A stretch of 64,000 bases of DNA from Allium sativum (Eukaryota > Streptophyta > Magnoliopsida > Asparagales > Amaryllidaceae), in contig CM060911.1 in NCBI GenBank assembly GCA_030737875.1, forward strand, positions 98,662,599 through 98,726,598, in the 5' to 3' direction. A program made the translations under genes and the position numbers. Each line of letters begins with the position of its first letter. Position 1 is the first letter of the stretch. The notes below the pieces were generated by a model. The model saw only the letters and a program-made list of their open reading frames with translations. It did no database searches and was not told the DNA's origin. Of this stretch, positions 1 through 13,775 are shown piece by piece.

Positions 1-1265
1 GTCGTTGTAATCGATGTTTAATATAAATGAAAATCCAATTATTATCCAACAATAATCTAAAATATCCTTTGGAAATCAACAAAATAATGATATGAAACTT
101 GAAATTTCATAAACAAGGTTACTTTTCAAATCTGCCTTAAACATGTAGACATGTCCCTTAGAGACATGTCGACATGTAGCTGCCAGAAACCAATTAATTT
201 TTTTTTACCTATTATCTTTTCATTTCAAATGAATTTATTCTCCTATATGTAGCACTCCAGACCAGAAAAATGAAATAAAACTTCATTTCCCTTTTTCCTT
301 CTCATCCTTTGTCCCTTAAACTAAAAAATGATTATCTATTCCGCAATTTGAGTGAAAATTTGGAATAAACACATGAATTTTTGAAGCATGCACTTTGTTT
401 TATACTCAGGAATCAAAGGCATTTATAATTTAGTCAAACGCAGATGAACAAAGAGCAAGAGAGGAATTTCGATGTGATCTAATGGATGATTTCCTTACTC
501 TCTAAAGGATAACGATTGGAATGCTGCAAGAAAAAATCCTATCTTTGGCAAGGGTGGTTGGCTGAAAGTGCCAAGAAATATTCAAATTGGTTTGCTTAAT
601 TAATAACACTCAAATTTTGAATTGATTTCAATTTTTAAAGACCTAATTATTTGATTTGTATTAAACTGCTAATATAAGGTATGATTGGCGTGGATTGTTT
701 TGTTTGAGTGGTTTTAAACATACATATTAACTTGGATTGGATTGAAATGATTGATTCTATGTTTATATTTCTCTTGTTTATCATATAGAATATCTTATAT
801 TTCAATTTAGTATTAGATTAGTAAATAGTATAGTTTCAATTTTAGTAAGTATCAGTAATTTAACCAGTTTATTACTAGATTATTGTAGTTTTTTTAATGA
901 CAAAAAGGGAGTAAATATAAAATATGCATAGATTGAGGGAGAATACAAATTAAGGGGTAGTTATTGAATTTAGGGGGAATAAGAAAAAGATAAGGAAATA
1001 CTTTATAAAATGGTTATCATCATTAAAAAGGGAAGATAGTTAGTACCATGGATGATAGTTTTGGTAGTTTTGATGATAACAACCTTTGAAAACAAATATT
1101 TTATATTTAATAATGTATTGATTGTTATCGATATATATATATTGTATAGTATAAGATATTATATAAGAAATTGATAATCAAGACTGTATAATATCAAGAT
1201 TGATGATTCAAAAATATGAAGACTCATGAGTTTAAAATTTTCAATATAATAGAGTCTTGGAAATT
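1..1265. other. AT-rich intergenic DNA, no gene seen
   Basis: No reading frame of useful length, no recognisable protein similarity and no clear repeat boundary is visible. The stretch is AT-rich with many short homopolymer runs, as expected for plant intergenic DNA. Confidence 0.6.
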
Positions 1266-1270
1266 ATGTT

Positions 1271-2156
1271 TGTTGATGTCAAAAGTTGGTCTAGTGACGA
1301 TCAACCCCCAATGTGTGTTAAATACACACGAAAACAATCACAGAGATGCAAGAAAAAGTAAATAAACAAGGGAGACATAATATTTTATAGTGGTTCAGCT
1401 TATATCGGAGCCTACGTCCACTTATAATATTTGTTTATATGAGTTGCAGTGATTTTTCAGTGGAAGAAAGTAGAGAAACAGATGATTTAAACACAAGATC
1501 CTTGTGTTTAAGCTAGAGAATACGGCATGCTATTTTTGGTAAGCCGAGCAAGAGGTTTATCAAATATTTCAGTCCGCCTTTCCATTTCTGGGGGTAGTTG
1601 TATTTATAGGTGAGTTAGTGGGCTAAACTTGTATGTGGCAGGGCATACATCTTTTTTGGGCTTTTACATGTGGAGCTCGATCCTGTTGAATGGTCGTAGG
1701 CGGCGGAACCCAGTACTGCTCATGAATAATTCTTCCTCGAGATATGCGGCACATGTGGAATTGAATACTTGGCTTGTAAAAAGAAGTGCTAGTCAAAGCC
1801 TATCCGTTGCTTCAGCCTTGGGAATAGAGCTTTGTTTGATAGCGCATAACTCACTTTGATTGATATGCTGACCCAATACTGTAGGGGATAATTTTACTTA
1901 AGACACTTCTGCTCCAGTATTCCAGCCCGATCCGATCTTTTAGCAATAGGTCGGTCGATCTGTTGATGACTCAATTGACTGGTTTTATCCTTTCTTTAAG
2001 AGGTTGTTTCTTTACTTGTTGAGAAGCCATCTCGAGCCGACCTACGATTGATCGAGCCAAAACAAAAGTTGATTCTATGTGCATCGGGTTGATATCTGGT
2101 AGAGAAGGAGCTTTGTTCTTGAGTTGTGATGGCTTTTGCCAAAAATCTGGTTAACA
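1271..2156. mobile_element. Probable Copia-like solo LTR
   Basis: The block opens with TGTTGATGTC and closes with GGTTAACA, giving TG...CA ends and an imperfect terminal inverted repeat (TGTTGA against TGTTAA). It is flanked by ATGTT (1266-1270) and ATGTC (2157-2161), a 4-of-5 match that could be an aged target-site duplication. It is less AT-rich than its surroundings and has a TATA-like stretch near 1600. The length (886 bp) fits a solo LTR. No internal coding region or second LTR is present. The 76-codon frame inside it has no recognisable similarity. Alternative: an unrelated dispersed repeat whose ends happen to fit. Confidence 0.42.
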
Positions 2157-3507
2157 ATGTCAAAACTCAAATTGCACTTATCTAATCTCTAACTGTATTT
2201 AAATTGAAAATTTTCAAATTTTAGACCAAATTCAATTTTCAAATTATATTTACAAAATTTTCAAATATCCTTTTGTTTCCAAAGTAGTCTTTTCAAAGAG
2301 TATCCAAAAAGAAAAAAATTAGATTAACTTTATTATGAAATATTTTTAGATTTTAATGTTCATACTTTACTTTACCATTATACTTTTATTGTTATATTTG
2401 ATTCTATTGCTGTACTCTTAAAATACTTTTGATTTTATACTTTCAAAATACTTAGTTTAATACTTATGATTTGATTTTCAACCATGTACTTTAGTTTTTA
2501 TAAATAAATATATTTTGATTTTATAATTATATGTATATTTTGATATTATACTTTAGATTTTGATTTTACTTAAGACTTTACTTTTAAACTACACTTTTGA
2601 TTTTGTTTTTAAACTCAATGATTATGGTTTAATACTATTATAGTCTTAATATTTATATTTTTAGTTTCTTATATTTGATTATATACAATTTTAGTATATT
2701 TTTACTTATATTATTTTAAAATATTTTAATAAGTTTCTAAAGACTTACAATGTTTAAATTATACATTTAATGTGATCACATATGTTTTCAAAGTTCAAAA
2801 CTTTATATATATATATATGTATGTATATATACACACACACAAACACACACACACTCACTCAAAACGATTTCAAAACAAACTACTTTTAATTTTTAACTAA
2901 ATATGTTGACATAGGAGTATCATACATGTCCACATATAAAAAAAATGTTCTAAATTCAAATTTAAAAGAAAGTATCATGATAGATTATTTCTAATAGCCA
3001 TATCTCTTCACAACTATAAATACCCTTCCCTCAGAAATGAGAATAACTAATTCCTTTCGTTTTTATTCACTCTCTTTACTACTCTTTTGAAAAAAACTAA
3101 TTTCTATAACCATACTCTGTCGATTTATCAACCAAATGAGGATATCACTTCTCTGATTTGATTCTACATCAAACTCTTCTCATTTCTACTAAGACCAAGG
3201 TGCAAACTAGAGTGATATGAGTAATTTTAATCAAGATCAAATAATTCAAGTTTGCATTCATTACATAATTAACTCAAAAACATAATACGCATGTGAGTAG
3301 ATAAACTTAAATCTAATTGGGATTGATTATGCCTGATTAAAGCAATTAGCAGCCCGAAAATCAAGTTGGATAAGGATTAGTTGCCCACAAATCAGATTAG
3401 CCTACCTAGAGGTCTATATTCTGGAGGGTGTCTCCTTACAGCCTTGAAATCAAGGAGTGTAATTGTTGATACTAATAAAGACTGTACATTGCGGAACTAG
3501 ATGTAGG
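2157..3507. other. AT-rich spacer, no gene seen
   Basis: Very AT-rich sequence with no supported coding region. It contains the dinucleotide tract at 2804-2860. The last 100 bases look like the flank of an older repeat, but I cannot assign them. Confidence 0.55.
2804..2860. repeat. (TA)n-(CA)n compound microsatellite
   Basis: A TA run is followed by a TATG-type transition and then CA/CACT repeats, a simple compound microsatellite. Confidence 0.9.
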
Positions 3508-6067
3508 GTTACTGTAACGACCCAGGGTTTTTGCGATCCTGAGTAATCGACATAAACCTAATTTCGACTATTCAAGCATCGGAAACACCGGATAGTCCAT
3601 AAAAGAAATTAGAGGGTGAGAATAAATAAGATAGAAACTTAGAATAGAAGAAGAAGAACAACATACAACATCAGAGTAAACATGAATCTCACAACGGAAC
3701 GAACAATATATAATAGATACATAACTTTGAAATAAAATCAGTATATGTATACAATAACATTATCAGAGTACAACACTTACAATACAACGGAAATAACAAT
3801 AGCTACATAATCCTGAAGCTTCCTGCTCCAAGCTCTCAGTATCTGTAAATCCCAACTACTTGAATGCCCATACAAAATTGGGCACACAAGAGTTTAGGGA
3901 AAACAAAACAAAATAAACTCCGGGTCAGTCATGGGACTGGTATGAGTAAACTGTTTAAAACAGTTTGAGAAAATAACGATATCTCATAAGACCACGCCGT
4001 ATAACATGGAACGGGTTTTTCCCTTATGAGAATCCAAAACACTAATTCAACATTTCAAATTTTTTTTGAACGAAATGATAAACTTTATATCAAACTCATT
4101 TGATATTATAATAGTGTCTATCAATCACAACTAAATAATCAACTAGCAGAACGCTTTCATCTTACGTTCTACGTGCATAATATATAATCAAAAACTGAGG
4201 GCGCTTATTGGGTAATGAATTCCAACTGGCATGGTATGGGACCACCTTCCGATAGTGTACCTCTAGAGAGGAATACAACGGGTTCAACAAGAACATCTTG
4301 CAACCCAGTCTAAAAATGACTGGTCACTCATTTCGCTTGAGTGTATCGAATGTATTATCACCAATGGTTGGGATCAACAACCGTTTCCCAAAAGGGACAG
4401 CATCGAAATAGATTATAGAAGTAAATGGAATTTATCTAGATCAGGTGACAATACACCCTAATTGGCAGCTAACCACTTAGCCTTGCGACCTACATGATTC
4501 TATACCATTTCCAGTTATGAGGCTAGAGGCCATAATGTATCCTTTTCAAACCATATCTTCATTCACTTTAAATTTCACAACGTCATACCCGCTAAATCAC
4601 AAATTGATTCCTCCAAACATATCATGGGTAAACAACTAAGGGAAACGAATTCCTCCGCCACCAAACATACATACGTTCGAAGAGATCAACTTATGCGATC
4701 AATTAAATATATGATATCAGACATTCTTCCATACATGTCGTCCTGGGACTGGACAAACCGAAGGCACTATTCTGTAAACATGGCAGTCCTTGCATAACTC
4801 TGTCTTCAATTATCTTCATCATATTTGATCGAAAGCTAACGCCCATACAGAGTGGTTTTCAGATAATGAATCTGATCCCAGTCTCTCCGTATTGACAACG
4901 GAAAAATGGTCAAAAACTTTGATAGTCGGTGATTTAACTATTAAAGAAAAACATGTTTGCAAACAACGATATTATTTCCAGATGGAAATTCTATTCATCA
5001 ATCATCAATCAACATTTATTCATTTCCCTATTTCTCATTTCCATATATTCATAAATCCCTTATTTTCTAAAATTAGAAAATATACGTTATTAACTTTGGA
5101 AAACATTTCCATTTCTGATTCACTCATCAATATCTTCCCACCTTTACCAGTCTCTAACTGTAAACTAGTAAGAGAACAACTTCCCAAATATAAACCCTGA
5201 AGGACGAAACCAACATCAGATCGATACCCAGAAAGCCATTCAACTCAACTAATTCCCAGTCAGTTTCTAATTTCAGTAACTCAATTTAAATTCCTAATTC
5301 AAACCCCAAATTCCTTTATAATATTTTATGTACAAAATATTTACTTGAATCCATTATTCACATCGAATGTGAATAATATTTCTTTATATAATCAAAACAT
5401 TTTGATTTCATATTTAAAAACAATATCTCAAACCCAAATTCTATTTATATTTGTAGAATTATTCGTACAAAACTCCTTTTTATTTCTAACACTTAAATCT
5501 CATTTATAATTCCCTTTATATAATTCTATTTATTCTATATAAATCCTTTTATATAATTCTATTTATTTTATATAAATCCTTTTATATAATTCTGTTTATT
5601 TTATATATATATATATATCCTTTTATATAATTCTATTCATTTTATATAAATATTTCATTTTCAATATTCACTTTGAAAATTTCCTTTTATACATTCTAGT
5701 ATTTCATATGGTATTTAAAATACCAAAGAACATGACCAGTGTCATCATAATCAATCACATATTTTATATCACATCATATACCATAATATATGAAAACAAA
5801 CAGTATTATAAATAATGAGGAATCCAGTTGGATCTCTCCAACCTGTTTCCCTGCATCCACAGATATTACACAGTATAATTCACATCGATTTCATTTCAAT
5901 ATGACATATTCTAATTAACAAAATCAATGTTTGTTTAACGATATGTGTATATATCCTTATCTGAAATTTTAACCAATCATTCAACAATTCAATCAAACAA
6001 TCAACACATGACAATCAATCATCATTACTAGATTATATTTTATAAAAATATAAATTGAACAGTGTTA

Positions 6068-6082
6068 GTGAGTTTTACTCAC
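6068..6082 (-). promoter_or_regulatory. Putative 5' splice donor in a perfect short palindrome
   Basis: GTGAG-N5-CTCAC. Read on the minus strand it gives AAT|GTGAGT, a good plant 5' splice-site match. The same palindrome class occurs at the equivalent place in the other long LTR families of this window. Confidence 0.4.
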
Positions 6083-8189
6083 ATTGTCTTTCAGTTTACG
6101 TTACTGCTTTTGTTTCATTTAAAATCAAATAGACATTTGATTTTATTCCGAAATTCCAGTGGCTCCAATTACTCCATTCCAGCTTGATCGCATAGTATTA
6201 GTCAATATGATTTCCAATGCCACTTGTTTTCGAGTAATTCTGATAATGTATCAATAAGTTATACATATTACAATATTTAATTAAAATATTTTAAATCACT
6301 AATTACTATCATTAATCCTATTTAATTACCTCAATTTATTTATATTTAAATCCCTTTCTCTACTTCGTTAGCATTTTCCGAACCCGCAGTTCACCGACAA
6401 CCAACAGAACACACAAATACATCACCTTACAGCTACAACTTCCAAGCTCCTTCCTCATTCGATCTACAGCCATTCCTGACTATCGGGTCTTCCACAGCTG
6501 CCACACTTCAACAATTTGATCACAATCCACCCCACACTTCCCTAACAAACCTCGTCACTGCAACATCACTCATTATCTACTCACAAACCTCTAAAGAAGA
6601 GACGCCATGATCACCATCACTACACAATCAGCACAAGGAACTAGAGCAGTGATCACCATATTCACTTCTCCTAATGTCCATTCCAAACAACTACACAGTA
6701 CGTCAAAACAGATCAATCATCAGTGGGATTCAGACAACTCGACCTCCCGGTTCACCTTCTACAATATTCAAGTTACCCAGAATGTTATTAACAGACAAAC
6801 AAAAACTACAGACAACTCACCACAAACACCTTCACTAGTCCAAAATTGCTAGACTATAACCTTACCAATTATGACGCCTTCCCAAGCATAGTACACATCC
6901 ATTTGTTGCACGCCTACTGTAGTGTACAAAATTACTTCGGACAAAACAACAGCAAGAAAAATCTAGTTCGAACAGTGTTTGCCATCTCTAGTTGGTCACT
7001 GAAGCCACTTCAGACCATCGAAGTCTGACCCACCCCTTCCGTCGTGACTGTCGAAGATTGGGGTCCCATTTCTGATAAACCTGAGATCCTCCGATGGTCT
7101 ACAAACAATTTACAAAAATCGAAGTCCTATTTACTTCAATAGAATTCTTTAACGTAGCACCTCCCTTGATGAACTGCCACCACCGCATTACCACCTACGC
7201 TCGTCCACACCCAATCACACTAAACCGCCATGGTCCGCACCCTCCTCGATCAACCAAAGCTTCAGCTATTCGAGATGGTTTCCAACGCCTTCGAGCTCCA
7301 ACTACAGGCGATTCCGGATGTTAAAATTCACCACACCTATATGTGACAACAAGGAATTTCGTTCGATCCGAATCAGTCGCTAAACTGATCTAGACCTTTC
7401 GAAACACCTGATTGTTTGAGAACACGACAAAATAGAACACAAACAGAAGAACATTTCATTGTTTATTACAACAATTCCATCAGAATACAAGAATATACAG
7501 AGTAGAAATGAATAAATTACATTCGATAAATATCAGAGATTTAAATTACATTTACATACATCGCAGCGGAAAAACAATATAAATCACCACTGAAAATAAT
7601 GCACGGATACAGAGCTTTCCGAACATCATTCCAGCTGTAAATCAGGATCCTGTGAATATAAATCTGCAAAACCAAAACTACTAGATGCCCGTGTGGAAAA
7701 TAGGGGCACCCAGAGTTTAGGTTAAAACAATAAACTCCAGGTCAGTCATGTGACTGGTGTGAGAACTAAAACAGTTATTAATCTTTGTTTTTAAAGTTAG
7801 GTAAATCAAGGGACCACGCCGTATAACACGGAATGGGTTTCCTCCCAAGAATACCAGTGCAGAAAACAAACAGCGCAATGCTAAATAAAGAACAATGAAG
7901 CTATTATAAGACCCAGGTCCCATCACACAATGCAACGCAAGCCGGAGGATAGGGTTTTCCCTTATAATAGGCAAATATGCTTGATACGCGAAATTTCATC
8001 TTATATTACTACTATAAGTGAAGAAAACAACTTCAAATATAAATGTATCAATCATAGACGACATGGGTACCATATATCATGTCGCCAATACTAGGCTCTA
8101 CAATCAAAACCGCAAAATGTCATATTTGTAAATTGGATTTCCATCATGGTGGCTCCTGATTCGAAAGATCGATCGCGTAGTGCCATCTC

Positions 8190-8291
8190 AACGGCTTACG
8201 TCTCGGCTAGAGAAAACACCGAAATGCACATCCGCACTTTTGGGAAATCGAGTATCACTGCGGCTTATGTCCCGGCGAGAGAAAACACCGC
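8190..8291 (+). repeat. Two imperfect direct repeats of about 30 bp
   Basis: Two copies, near 8190-8220 and 8261-8291, share CGGCTTA-GT and GAGAAAACACCG. They lie inside the cassette that is replaced by unrelated sequence in the sister LTR at 15094-21784. Confidence 0.65.
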
Positions 8292-10142
8292 TTACCCTAT
8301 CCCTCTGAGCACTAAGCTCACTCTCGGTCGACCGAATCCACGACACCACGAAGGTGCCCATCCACGAAAAAGCATACTGATCAAACCATCAGTTTACCAC
8401 CATACCGGGGTGTGAGGCTCGCGAATCAACGCTATACACAAAGCCGTGCTATATTAAAGCTACGCTTTGATCATCATCCACCAAACTTTGCTTTTCAACA
8501 AAAGTCTGGGTCACTGCATCTCAGCATGCCACACTATCAATCCATATCGTACCACTGATTTCTGCCAATATATAACCTCTAAGCTCGTATGTCTCAGAGA
8601 AGGGCGTTAAGCAAGAGAATAAATTCTCCGCCGCCAAACAGATATATATTTAGCAGAGATCAACGAATACAATATAAAGGAATACAATGTCAGGCACACC
8701 ATCCATTTACAAGTCCGTTCTGGGTCTGAACGAAACCGGAGGCACTTTCCTCGCATATCCGTCGACCTCCAAGAACGTCCGGACGGCTACCACTTCAGCC
8801 CCCTTCAAGGTAGCTACTCCCATCGTGAGCGTCAGTAGCACCCATCCATTCGATGTGAAGATCGTCGGTCTTGCACCGTCTTCAATCTCTTCGACTTATC
8901 GTCGAATCGGTTATTCAGAATGGGTATAGACCCGGCCTTTCTGAATAACCCACGTATATAATAAACAATTGTTATACAAACACAACATACGCCTCATTCC
9001 AATTCAGATATTCACACTCCTAGGGAAAGGTTCCCATTAATTTTATCAAAGATAAATTCTTTTAAATTTATTCTTTAATCTTCCTTTGGATATCATTTCA
9101 AACCATATTATGGTTTTCCAAACTAGTCGGGATTAGCGAACCACACCGAAGTAATTATTCATTTTATTTCCCAATCCCAACCTATTTATCCCATGGAGCA
9201 AAACTGTTATTACCCCATAACTAACACCACGGTGTTATCGGTAAATTTAATTACCATTTCACGTTCAAATCTAATTAAAGATTTAACTATCGCTTTGGAG
9301 CAAAACAGGTAATACTCCATTCTCGCTCAATTTCTAAATTTGATAATTTAGATTATCAATTCACATTTCAATTTAATTGCAGATTTATTTAAAACTCCTT
9401 TTACTGGGTTAAAGAACTAATGTCTTATTTAAAACACAGTTCACGACAAACCCAAGTCACATTCTATTTATTATCGGCTTAAAGAACTAGTGTTATTTAA
9501 AACACCGTTCACGATAAACCCATTTCAAATCCAATCAAATATATTAGAAATTCCAATTATTTAAAACCCCCTTTTAAATCTAATTTCTTTATTTAAAAAT
9601 AATTGGGGTTTAAATTTAGTTCAAAACTAGTTCATTTCGATAAAAATCTATTTTTATCTTTTCAAATATGGAGTTTTTCATCCCAAATTTTCCCAAATCA
9701 TTTCTTATGATTTTACGCAAATTATTACTATTTTTAATAATTTTATCAAGGCCCGTACAGTCGATTTCCAACAATGGCCATCGAACTGCACTTACAGCGA
9801 CCTTTTTCAAATTTAATTTGGGCGTAACTCCAAATCCAACCGTTAGATTTCAAATTTCTAATGTTCGTTAGAAAGCTCTTTACGATACGAACCCAACGGT
9901 TCCGGTTTTAGGAGAATCCGACGGTCGGATCTCCCGTAATGTCCGTTTGAAATAAATGGTCGAAATTCACGAACTGCACGGCGCGGCGCGTTCTATTCAG
10001 GCCATTATATTATATATATAATATATATAATATATACTTCGTCGATTTCTATTTAAAACGAATTATATAAATAGTTTTGAATTCGTTTCAAAAACAGTCT
10101 CAACTTCCTTTTCAATTCGAATCAATTTCAATTCAATTCTAT

Positions 10143-10446
10143 TCGAATTCAATTTCATTTCTATTCTATTCGAATTCAATTTCTATTCAATTCTATTCGA
10201 ATTCAATTTCATTTCTATTCTATTCGAATTCAATTTCTATTCAATTCTATTCGAATTCAATTTCTATTCAATTCTATTCGAATTCAATTTCTATTCAATT
10301 CTATTCGAATTCAATTTCCATTCAATTTCTATTCAATTCTATTTGAATTCAATTTCTATTCAATTCTATTTGAATTCAATTTCTATTCAATTCTATTTGA
10401 ATTCAATTTCTATTCAATTCTATTCGAATTCAATTTCTATTCAAAA
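10143..10446. repeat. 27-bp tandem array, about 11 units
   Basis: Units built from GAATTCAATTTCTATTC and a short TTCTATTC tail recur with a 27-bp period. The period is a multiple of three, so it produces a long but meaningless frame (10077-10346) repeating the same nine residues. The sister LTR has a different 27-bp array at the matching place. Confidence 0.88.
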
Positions 10447-11407
10447 ACGAATATAATCGATATCAATATCGTTCGCGTCAAAATAGCGCATCTCTAATCA
10501 AAACGGCTTTATATTTTTCAATAACCTCGTTATTCTTTTCAACAAATGAATATTCATTCTATTCAACACATGAATCTATATTTCTTTCACCACGTGACTA
10601 ATCTCAACAAATGAGTACCGTCAACACGTTAATCTTTATTTTAAAATATTCTTTATTTTCACAATTGGAATGAGGCCCAACCAATTACCATATAATGTTA
10701 ATCATATGGGTTCCATACAACACATGTATATAATAGCAACCATAAATAATAAACCATCATCCAAAGTGCACAACACAACTGCATAAGCATCAAATATATA
10801 TAATCAACGCTTACACAGTCTGTCGACCAATCGATCAACATACAATTAATTTATTGGGATTTGTGTATGCCAATTCTCATCCCAACACCCGTGTGGGGTT
10901 TCAACAATCAAACACAGATTTTATTTGTGCAGTTAGGCGATGTGTAAAATTTATCAACCCAATCAATATTAGTCAAATCAGTGTATATATAAACAAATCG
11001 GCCGATTTGTTTATAACTATTCATTTATTCACATTCACGTTAAAAATTATATTTTTAACGATAAAATATTTTATTTTAACTCATGAATTTTTATTCAGTT
11101 CATTTACAAAATAAAATGATATTTTTTATTTTTCTAACTTATTTTAGAAAATTTCCAGCGGCATAACGGCACGATACTAGATACGGGACAAGGCCTAGCC
11201 TTATCCCCGGTCTAGTGAAGGCCCACGCCATTCACACATCAATCAAATTCATTTCATTTCACCAAACAATTAAATTCAAACCAAAGCATCTAACTAATTT
11301 ATGAAACAAAACAAACAAGTCCATGGTCTGTGGACGATTGTGTCGGGTGCTACTAAGCAACGTCTGCATCCTAGTATATATATATATAATTAGAAAAGAA
11401 ATTGAAA

Positions 11408-11424
11408 GGTGAGAAATTCTCACC
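11408..11424 (-). promoter_or_regulatory. Putative 5' splice donor palindrome in giant LTR
   Basis: GGTGAG-N5-CTCACC. The minus strand reads ATTG|GTGAGAAT. It occupies the same relative position as the palindromes at 6068, 19661, 41554 and 46758, downstream (minus strand) of the GC-rich leader island. Confidence 0.38.
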
Positions 11425-11516
11425 AATAGCTATCCAACTTCGCGACACTTCTTAAGTAGAAATCTTCGTCGTTCTTGTCTCTTATCTCTTTCGTCGCCCG
11501 TATTATCTACATATGT

Positions 11517-11686
11517 AAAAATCGAATTTTTACTTTGCTATTCAATATATAAAAATCGAATTTTTACTTCGCTATTCAATATATAAAAATCGAATTTTTA
11601 CTTCGCTATTCAATATATAAAAATCGAATTTTTACTTCGCTATTCAATATATAAAAATCGAATTTTTACTTTGCTATACATATAAA
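11517..11686. repeat. 34-bp tandem array, 5 units
   Basis: Units start at 11517, 11551, 11585, 11619 and 11653, each carrying AAAAATCGAATTTTTAC, followed by degenerate relatives to about 12000. The core is nearly palindromic. The sister LTR has 13 units of the same 34-bp repeat. Confidence 0.92.
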
Positions 11687-12226
11687 GATGATATCTTTAC
11701 TATCTTACCTATATAAAAATTATATTTTCCTCGAAGTAAAAATCATATTTTTACTTCACTACATAGACAAAAATCATATTTTTACCTCTTCTGCATAGTA
11801 AAGATTATATTTTTAATACTTCAAAAATATAAAAATCATATTTTTATTACTTTAAAAATATAAAGATCATATTTTTAATTTGCTATAAGTATAGAAATCA
11901 TATTTTTATACCTTTAAAAATAATTCCAACATGTCAACAATGATTTCTTTCAACGATAAAAATCATTTCTTTTTACCTTTAAAAATCAAATCTTTTATCT
12001 AAAGAAAATCTAACCTTTCACATGAATTAAAACCTATACTTTGTCATAAAAATTGAACCTTTCTTTGTTATAAAAATCAAATTTTTATTAACATACACAC
12101 ACCAAAAATCATACTTTTCTTCCTGTGCTTATAGATCCAGCTTTTCTATGCTATTCATATGTATAAAACTGAAAAATAAAATTCGGTATTAGAAAACTCA
12201 CTTTATCGCTTCTAAAAATCGAATCT

Positions 12227-12660
12227 TTACTGGAGAAACTCCACATCAGTGGCGCAAGGAGGTCTAGGCGTTGTCATATCGATGATGGTGAGTCGCCAGG
12301 TGGTCGGCGGCCTAGTGGAGCAGTGGCGCGGTCTTCGATTCGGAGGTAGGCTAGGGTTCCAGGGATTTTCAATGCGACGGGGGAGGATAAGGAAGGCGCG
12401 GAGAGGTGTGTGCCATCGCGAGGAGGAGGCAGGAGCCATCGATCGCCGGCGGTGGCGTGGCAGGGGCGCGGCGATCCTGTAGGGGCCAGCGGCGGTTTCT
12501 CGTCGGTTTTTGTTAGAGGAAGAAGGAGAGAGAGGGGATGGACACGGTGGGTGGTGGAAAGAGGAGCGACGATGTCTGGAGGGGGACATCGACGAGGGCG
12601 GGAGGGCTTCGGCCATTTTTTTATTTTTTTTATTTTTATCCTTCGTTGACCATCTGAGAG
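12227..12660 (-). other. GC-rich island in giant LTR, probable transcript leader
   Basis: A sharply GC-rich block in very AT-rich DNA. On the minus strand it lies just downstream of a TATAAAT-like box (12692-12698) and a CT-rich stretch, as expected for a 5' leader. Frames on both strands span it, including a minus-strand frame rich in Pro, Ser and Arg (12227-12616), but none resembles a known protein and the island in the sister copy does not keep the frame. I treat it as leader, not a gene. Confidence 0.5.
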
Positions 12661-13767
12661 AGAGAAGAGGGGTGAGGGAGTTTTTAATTAAATTTATATT
12701 ATTTTATTTTAATTTCTCTTCAAAAAGTAACTTTTTATTTCGAAGTCGAAATCAAGCCCACCGACTGTCATCCATAGCTAATTACCCCCATTCCGAACAC
12801 AATGGGATATGTATCATAGGCTGGTTCGAATGTTTCGATTAGTTTCTGTTAAATTTAAAATATAAATCTTTATATATTCAATTTAAATACACATTTCAAT
12901 TTACCTGGGCCACGTACTAACTCGAAAAATTGCAGAAAAATATTTTCTAGCTTCGTATTGACGATACGGTCCTAACAAAACTAGTTTCGTTGAATTCTGA
13001 GGCCGTTGGAAAAATGGCCAATTTCTAGTCGATTAAAATCCACTGAAACTGGTCAAACGCATTTTCCTTTGCCACGCTCACATATTGATTCGAAAAATTA
13101 TGAAATTTGAAACCTAGCAATAATTTGACATCGCGGATCCAACAAAAGTGGTTTCGTCGAAATCCGAGGTCGTTTGCAAAATGGCTACTTTTAAGGGCTG
13201 AAATTCCATAGCGACTATTCAGAATTTTCAACTGGACATATCTTTTGATTCCCGCTACGAAATCTTGATTTTTCGAATTCGTTGGAAAGATATCCTAAAA
13301 TAGATCCTAATGTTTTTGGTTTCACTAAAATCCGGATTGTTTTGCACCCGGTACATTCAATTGAAGTTTGAAATCGAATTATCGAACTACCGCGCCATTT
13401 TCAATTCCTTTTTATAATTATATATAATTATTTATATTCTAACGACGACGTATATAATATATACGATCGAATTCTATTCAAAATAAATTTCTCGTCGATA
13501 TTATTTAAAATAATTCATTTTAAATATTCAAAATTCGCTAAAATTGGCAAAATAAAAATTTTAAACTGGCCCAGATTTCGGGTTGTTACACTATATGCGT
13601 TTGTAGCCCTCCCGATGCTTCATGATTTCTTAGTTCAAACCTTTTGAATTATTACATGGATTTGAAGGAAAATTAAAGGGAAAACAGGAGGGTTTTAGCC
13701 GTTCATAATGAGGGTGGAGGTGCAGAAATTACATTGACTAGGAGATTAGGTTTTAGCATGGAAGTGT

Positions 13768-13775
13768 TTATATAG
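13768..13775 (-). promoter_or_regulatory. TATA box of the outer giant LTR
   Basis: TATATAAA on the minus strand, about 1.07 kb from the high-coordinate end of the outer unit and followed by purine-poor leader-like sequence. Confidence 0.4.

Larger units (their letters stand above)
7342..13590 (-). mobile_element. Giant solo LTR nested in the outer unit
   Basis: It begins TGTGACAAC, ends CGGGTTGTTACA, and is flanked by the perfect duplication CTATA at 7337-7341 and 13591-13595, so it inserted as one 6,249-bp piece. It is collinear with 15094-21784 over most of its length apart from the first 60-90 bases, one replaced cassette (about 8146-8405) and different tandem-repeat copy numbers. No LTR pair, primer-binding site, polypurine tract or gag-pol is found inside, so it is a solo LTR of an unusually long-LTR family. 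Its features include a CAGCGGAA motif near the low end, two tandem arrays, a splice-donor palindrome and a GC-rich island that is probably the transcript leader on the minus strand. A complete non-coding element with short terminal inverted repeats is the alternative. Confidence 0.82.

Noticed and set aside
10077..10346. 89-codon open frame with a nine-residue repeat
   Set aside because: It is the translation of the 27-bp tandem array (a period divisible by three). No start context, conservation or product.
12227..12616. 129-codon Pro/Ser/Arg-rich minus-strand frame
   Set aside because: Low-complexity translation of a GC-rich leader island, with competing frames on both strands and no conservation with 20440-20870.
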